From Halobacillus sp. Marseille-Q1614 (GTDB lineage: Bacteria > Bacillota > Bacilli > Bacillales > Halobacillaceae), in the NCBI RefSeq assembly GCF_902809865.1, contig NZ_CADDWH010000001.1:2294001-2358000 (forward strand): a stretch of DNA of 64,000 nt, written 5' to 3'. Below, one piece after another: positions 60,377-64,000 of the stretch; position 1 is the first letter of the stretch, and each line of letters starts with the position of its first letter. Below the pieces are notes generated by a model, which saw nothing but the letters and a program-made list of their open reading frames with translations, was not told the DNA's origin and did no database searches. Both the position numbers and the translations under genes were made by a program.

Positions 60377-61339
60377 CTATCGGACAACCGCTTGTTTTTC
60401 ATTGAAATCAGCAAGCTCTTGCTGTAGATAGAGAGCTAATTCTTTCATTCCATAGACTCCTGCTACACGTTCTGCATCGGAATTATAATTCGTATTGGTA
60501 TTCACATCATAGGTATACAAATGACCCTCAGCATCCTGGATCGCTTCAATACCTGCCACTTGTATTCTATTATCCTTAAGGAATTTCTCATATTTCTTTA
60601 TAATTGGATTATAATAACCATCTAATATCTGGAATTTAGCACCCTTCGCCATATCAGGCTTATCTGTCGGACAGTAAGAATCATCTATTTTGCAGGCATC
60701 CGCCGGGCATAATTCAAACCCTTCCGACGTATCCACCTTAACAGCATATACAAATTTACCGCCGATGAATTCATGACGGACAATATAAGGTTCTGGCGCT
60801 TCAATATATTGCTGGAGCAACGTAATTCCATCGACCGGCTCCTCATAATCTTCCCCATTTATATATTGCTCTACAGCCTCAAGGGAATGAAAAAGCTGTA
60901 CACCCTGTCCCTTGCCGGCACGGTTATGTTTTGTAATAAAAGATGATTCATTGAGCTGTTTGGCTGCTTCTATAATATGATTCTTCCCTACAGCACTTAC
61001 AGTTCTAGGTGTACGAATCCCCTCACTGTTTAAAGCCATATATTGATTCACCTTACTAACTTCCAAGCGCAGCGCGCGGTTTCCGTTTACTACAACTCGG
61101 TTATGACTTTCAAGCCAAGCAAGAACGGCTTCTGTAAACTCCGGAGCAAACCGATGGTCTCTTGTGTGGGACGATGCACTAATTCTATTATAAAAGATAC
61201 CTTCTGGCGGCTGACTTGTTAAGTCAATGGTTCCTTCATCTAAATGCCAGAGTTCATATGGTAAGTTCAACTCTTCTAACCATGTAGTCAGATGAGAAGT
61301 CCACTCCTCATTTTCATGGATAACATAAATTTTTGACAT
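60377..61339 (-). CDS. ATP-grasp ligase (RimK-like)
   Basis: 320 residues. ATP-grasp fold: VNQYMALNSEGIRTPRTV (about 96-113), FITKHNRAGKGQGVQLF (P-loop-like Lys region, about 134-150), ILDGYYNPIIKKYEKFL, AGIEAIQDAEGHLYTYDVNTNTNYN (metal-binding Glu/Asn, about 263-287). Related to RimK and alpha-glutamate ligases that join amino acids to proteins or small molecules. Substrate unknown. Intact and single. Confidence 0.85.
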   Translation of the reverse strand: MSKIYVIHENEEWTSHLTTWLEELNLPYELWHLDEGTIDLTSQPPEGIFYNRISASSHTRDHRFAPEFTEAVLAWLESHNRVVVNGNRALRLEVSKVNQYMALNSEGIRTPRTVSAVGKNHIIEAAKQLNESSFITKHNRAGKGQGVQLFHSLEAVEQYINGEDYEEPVDGITLLQQYIEAPEPYIVRHEFIGGKFVYAVKVDTSEGFELCPADACKIDDSYCPTDKPDMAKGAKFQILDGYYNPIIKKYEKFLKDNRIQVAGIEAIQDAEGHLYTYDVNTNTNYNSDAERVAGVYGMKELALYLQQELADFNEKQAVVR

Positions 61340-61481
61340 GTGATGATCCCCTCTCTAAGGTGAGATATATTTAAGATCATTGTAACATATAAATCCGAGT
61401 TTTCCGCTTTGCTTTAAATAGAATTGCTGTCTGCTCAGCAGTTAGTGTATTATAAAAGTCATTGGAAGAAGGAGGATCGTT

Positions 61482-61859
61482 ATGATTTATGTATGGGTTG
61501 GAATTGCTGGGGCTTTAGGTGCTTCCCTGCGTTATCTTTTAAGTATCTGGATGTATGGAGCTGATCAGTATTTCCCTTTTTCAACTCTGTCTGTGAATCT
61601 CATCGGCAGCTTTTTTCTAGCCTGGTTTACTTACACAGCATTCACTAAATTACAAATGTCTTCTCAATTAAAAACCGCTGCAGCTACAGGGTTTCTTGGT
61701 TCTTTTACTACCTTTTCAACATTTAGCCTGGAAACTGTAATCCTGCTTGAAAACAGTGAATTTTTATTAGCCTTAATATACGTCACCTTAAGTATGACGG
61801 GCGGTTATTCCCTCTCATACCTTGGCTGTCTTCTGGGTAAAAGGAGGTGGGCGGCATGA
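61482..61859 (+). CDS. crcB: CrcB/Fluc fluoride channel, first subunit
   Basis: 125 residues, four helices; GAAGGAGGA before ATG. Marks: GALGASLRYLLSIWMY, FSTLSVNLIGSFFLAWFTY (Asn about 42), GFLGSFTTFSTFSLETV (about 70-86). Exports fluoride. The two subunit genes overlap by ATGA, typical for the two-gene (heterodimer) form. No fluoride riboswitch was found upstream. Confidence 0.93.
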   Translation: MIYVWVGIAGALGASLRYLLSIWMYGADQYFPFSTLSVNLIGSFFLAWFTYTAFTKLQMSSQLKTAAATGFLGSFTTFSTFSLETVILLENSEFLLALIYVTLSMTGGYSLSYLGCLLGKRRWAA

Positions 61860-62227
61860 CAATGTTAGCCAGCTTTTTACTCGTAGGACTGGGCGGATTT
61901 ATTGGAGCCGTTTTACGCTTTTTCATCAGTCAATATGCAAAAAAAAAACGTACATCCAGATTTCCTGCAGCTACTTTTTTTGTAAATACCACAGGTTCTT
62001 TTTGGCTGGGGCTCCTGACTGGATTAAATGTGAGCAGTGGAATTTTGTTATTTCTCGGCACAGGGGTGCTCGGAGCTTTCACTACCTTTTCTACCTTCAA
62101 GCTCGAAAGCATTCAATTACAAAAGGATCGGCTAAGAAAGACATTAGTGATTTACACAGTTTTAAGCTATGCTGCCGGTATTGTATTTGCACTCATAGGA
62201 TTATACATAGGAACCCTTCTAAAGTGA
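61856..62227 (+). CDS. crcB: CrcB/Fluc fluoride channel, second subunit
   Basis: 123 residues, four helices; start inside AAAGGAGGTGGGCGGCATG. Marks GLGGFIGAVLRFFISQYA, ATFFVNTTGSFWLGLLTGL, GVLGAFTTFSTFKLESI (about 73-89). Pairs antiparallel with the first subunit to form the fluoride pore. Ends before a strong hairpin. Confidence 0.93.
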   Translation: MTMLASFLLVGLGGFIGAVLRFFISQYAKKKRTSRFPAATFFVNTTGSFWLGLLTGLNVSSGILLFLGTGVLGAFTTFSTFKLESIQLQKDRLRKTLVIYTVLSYAAGIVFALIGLYIGTLLK

Positions 62228-62290
62228 GGCTCTATTAAATAATGCTATAGGTGGGGGAATAGGCAAGATTCCGCAGCTTGGACTTTGTGC

Positions 62291-62334
62291 GGGAAGAGCC
62301 GCTTTAGATAACGAGTGGCTGCTCTTCCCTTTTA
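62291..62334 (+). terminator. terminator after crcB pair
   Basis: GGGAAGAGC and GCTCTTCCC with a long AT-rich loop, followed by TTTT. Confidence 0.75.
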
Positions 62335-62365
62335 AGCTAAAAAACCCAGACAAGTGTCTGAGCAT

Positions 62366-62794
62366 TCAGGCAGGTGAACCTGCTACCTTTCTATTCGTGA
62401 TTAAATGAAGGTGAAGGAAGTATTCACACACTCCAATCACAGCTGAAACGATAAGGGCTCCGGCGAAGGTGACATAAGCACCAGCAAACAAATTAGACAG
62501 CCCCCACACCATAAAGAGCGTCACGACAAAATCGAGAAAAACACTCGACCACAGATTTCCCCGCCTTAATAATAAGTACTCCATCCCTACTCCCACTATA
62601 AGCAGAACTACGGCAAGTACGATCGGCTGCCATATTAGCCCATAATTGACGGTTTCTAAGAAATACATAGACAAAATAAGCACACTGGGTAATGCGAAAA
62701 TCTTAACGAGTATACTTGTCAAAATAATCCCTGCCTTCTCAAAATTATAACGTCTGTTAGTTTTTGTAACAGACGCTATAATATTCACCTTCAT
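62366..62794 (-). CDS. membrane protein, DUF2512-like
   Basis: 142 residues in the full frame, with four to five helices. The hydrophobic core (LVKIFALPSVLILSMYFLETV, then WQPIVLAVVLLIVGVGMEYLL, VFLDFVVTLFMVWGLSNLF) resembles the DUF2512 group of Bacilli (YndM). The ATG at 62794 lacks a good site; a TTG after GAGAAGGCAGGG about 25 codons in is an alternative. Function unknown. Confidence 0.6.
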   Translation of the reverse strand: MKVNIIASVTKTNRRYNFEKAGIILTSILVKIFALPSVLILSMYFLETVNYGLIWQPIVLAVVLLIVGVGMEYLLLRRGNLWSSVFLDFVVTLFMVWGLSNLFAGAYVTFAGALIVSAVIGVCEYFLHLHLITNRKVAGSPA

Positions 62795-63022
62795 TTAATA
62801 TTTGATTAGACCACACCGCTTTTTGGTATATGGCTCCAATTTTATCGAGTCAATAGTCATTGACTCCCCAGGGCATCGGTGTCCTTAATCATGCTCCCTC
62901 CCTGTGCATCAACCTATACGCAACGCCGTTTCAATTGGTAAAAAGTTAGAGTTTACAATGGCAGCCTTGCGGATAAACTGAATTTATTCAATTATGATCC
63001 AACCAACACGGAGGGCTGCCTT
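62795..63022 (+). other. leader of the DUF2254 gene with inverted repeat
   Basis: GGCAGCC near 62960 and GGCTGCC near 63014 can pair and would bury part of the GGAGGG ribosome site of the next gene. The rest (62820-62930) is GC-richer than its surroundings and unexplained. Confidence 0.45.
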
Positions 63023-64000
63023 GTGATAGATAAATTAATTAACTCTTTACCCGTTCATATGCGTAAATATCTTCAAATGTCCAGCCGCCAGAGAAAGTAT
63101 GAACTCCAGATGACATTATGGTCGCTGCCTCTTATTTATATTGGAGGTACTATAATCATTGTGTTAATTACATTGTTTTTGGATCTTCAGCTGAATATGT
63201 CCAATTATGTTCATCACTGGTTTAGTGCCAGCGGTCAAGCTACACAGACGTTAGTCAGTACTTTAATCGGCGGGATCCTGACATTAAGTGCGTTCACCCT
63301 TAACTCGCTGCTTATAGTATTAACCAACTTCAGCGCTCAATTTTCGCCGAGAATGATGTTTAACTTTATCTCTGATAAAACCACTCAGCACCTGCTGGGC
63401 ATTTTTCATGCAAGTTTCATCTATGTATTGTTTGTCTTTTTGTTTCTTACAAACAATGAGAACGAATACTACTCAGCGATCCCGATTATGGCTGTGATTC
63501 TTGCAGCTTTAACACTGATTACGTTTATTTTTTTCATCAATCATGCGTCGAGCTGGATGCAGGTTCATAATTTTACTTACTCGATGAAAAATACTTCAAA
63601 GCAAATTATTGAAGAAACGCTTAGATTTGAACTTGAAGAATATAGAGGATATCAGTCCGGCGATTTAAAGAGCGAGTATTTTGCTTCAAAAAAAGTGGCA
63701 TCTATTCCGAAATCAGCATACATTCAAATGATTCACTTTAAAGACATGATTGATGAAGCTCAAAAAGATGATGTCGTGATTAAACTGTATAAAAAAATCG
63801 GCGACTTCAGTTTAAAGGACAACCGATTATTCGCTATATGGGGACCGGGTGCTGAGAAGGTATCTTCGGATAAATACTTGAAAATGATTGAGTTCGGTCA
63901 TAAGAAAACCGAAATTCAGGAAATGAAGATGGGAATTTCTAAATTAAGTGAGGTTGCCGTAAAAGCCATTGGCGCTTCTGACCCGGAAACAGCACTGACG
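63023..64000 (+). CDS. DUF2254 membrane protein, 3' end missing
   Basis: 326 residues visible from a GTG after GGAGGG; the gene runs past the window end. Four helices: about 34-55, 78-104 (GGILTLSAFTLNSLLIVLTN), 120-145, 152-172. FSAQFSPRMMFNFISDKTTQHLLGIF between helices is typical of DUF2254, then a long soluble part (about 180-326). Function unknown. Confidence 0.82.
   Translation, partial: MIDKLINSLPVHMRKYLQMSSRQRKYELQMTLWSLPLIYIGGTIIIVLITLFLDLQLNMSNYVHHWFSASGQATQTLVSTLIGGILTLSAFTLNSLLIVLTNFSAQFSPRMMFNFISDKTTQHLLGIFHASFIYVLFVFLFLTNNENEYYSAIPIMAVILAALTLITFIFFINHASSWMQVHNFTYSMKNTSKQIIEETLRFELEEYRGYQSGDLKSEYFASKKVASIPKSAYIQMIHFKDMIDEAQKDDVVIKLYKKIGDFSLKDNRLFAIWGPGAEKVSSDKYLKMIEFGHKKTEIQEMKMGISKLSEVAVKAIGASDPETALT

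Noticed and set aside
61340-61481. Fluoride riboswitch before crcB
   Set aside because: No GGCGATGG-type start or matching pseudoknot partners in the leader.

Overview
The window reads as chromosomal DNA of a moderately halophilic Bacillaceae bacterium, most like Halobacillus or a close relative. This rests on recalled family resemblance, not a search. The pointers are B. subtilis-like genes (mreBH, ykuK, sppA-yteJ, ywbE, ydaT, yutJ, ywrABCD), acidic proteins, strong AGGAGG ribosome sites, and the salt-stress set of Halobacillus: a proHJA proline operon, a glutamine synthetase of the stand-alone glnA2 kind, and a glutamate dehydrogenase. No rRNA, tRNA, prophage, CRISPR array or intact insertion sequence was seen.

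Layout. 1-5.6 kb: end of an alanine/glycine:Na+ symporter, an ECF sigma/anti-sigma/membrane-protein operon, an SRAP protein, and DUF1992, MOSC and YkgJ proteins. 5.7-12.8 kb: mreBH, small membrane proteins, a PanE-like reductase, a CwlK-like peptidase, a channel-like protein, a YhfP-like reductase, and a promoter-to-terminator non-coding transcript of about 300 nt that I could not assign to a family. 12.9-15.8 kb: glnA under a GlnR/TnrA-type box, a coiled-coil protein, and a small frameshifted gene. 16.4-23.9 kb: a fatty-acid/acyl-CoA operon with a FadR-like box between it and a divergent flavin oxidoreductase. 23.9-25.8 kb: two adjacent frameshifted genes (nucleotidyltransferase, NERD) and a 21-bp tandem repeat. 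25.8-29.3 kb: proHJA.

29.4-34.2 kb: thioredoxin-like and methyltransferase-like proteins, an arginyl-tRNA synthetase under a T-box, a uridine-kinase-like protein, and half of a drug-efflux transporter. 34.2-39.6 kb: a structured repeat, ykuK, an orphan eutH, sppA-yteJ, another repeat, and msrA behind a SAM-I riboswitch. 39.6-49.4 kb: an AIM24 protein and a ywr-type locus (Lrp regulator, gamma-glutamyltransferase, split chromate transporter) with a complete peptide ABC importer inside it. 49.4-56.8 kb: NUDIX, GNAT, BASS and DAACS transporters, DinB, a decayed-looking HepT/MntA pair, and a C45-family hydrolase. 56.9-64 kb: an inverted second copy of the 34-kb repeat, glutamate dehydrogenase, a YutJ-like oxidoreductase, a candidate type I toxin locus, an ATP-grasp ligase, a crcB pair, and two membrane proteins, the last cut by the window end.

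How it fits together. Glutamate dehydrogenase and glutamine synthetase supply glutamate and glutamine, ProHJA turns glutamate into proline, and amino-acid and peptide importers surround them. This suits osmolyte production in a salt-loving cell. The least explained items are the 11.6-kb transcript, the hairpin-masked small toxin at 60.2 kb, the inverted structured repeats, and the cluster of single-indel genes. The indels may be real decay or sequencing error.
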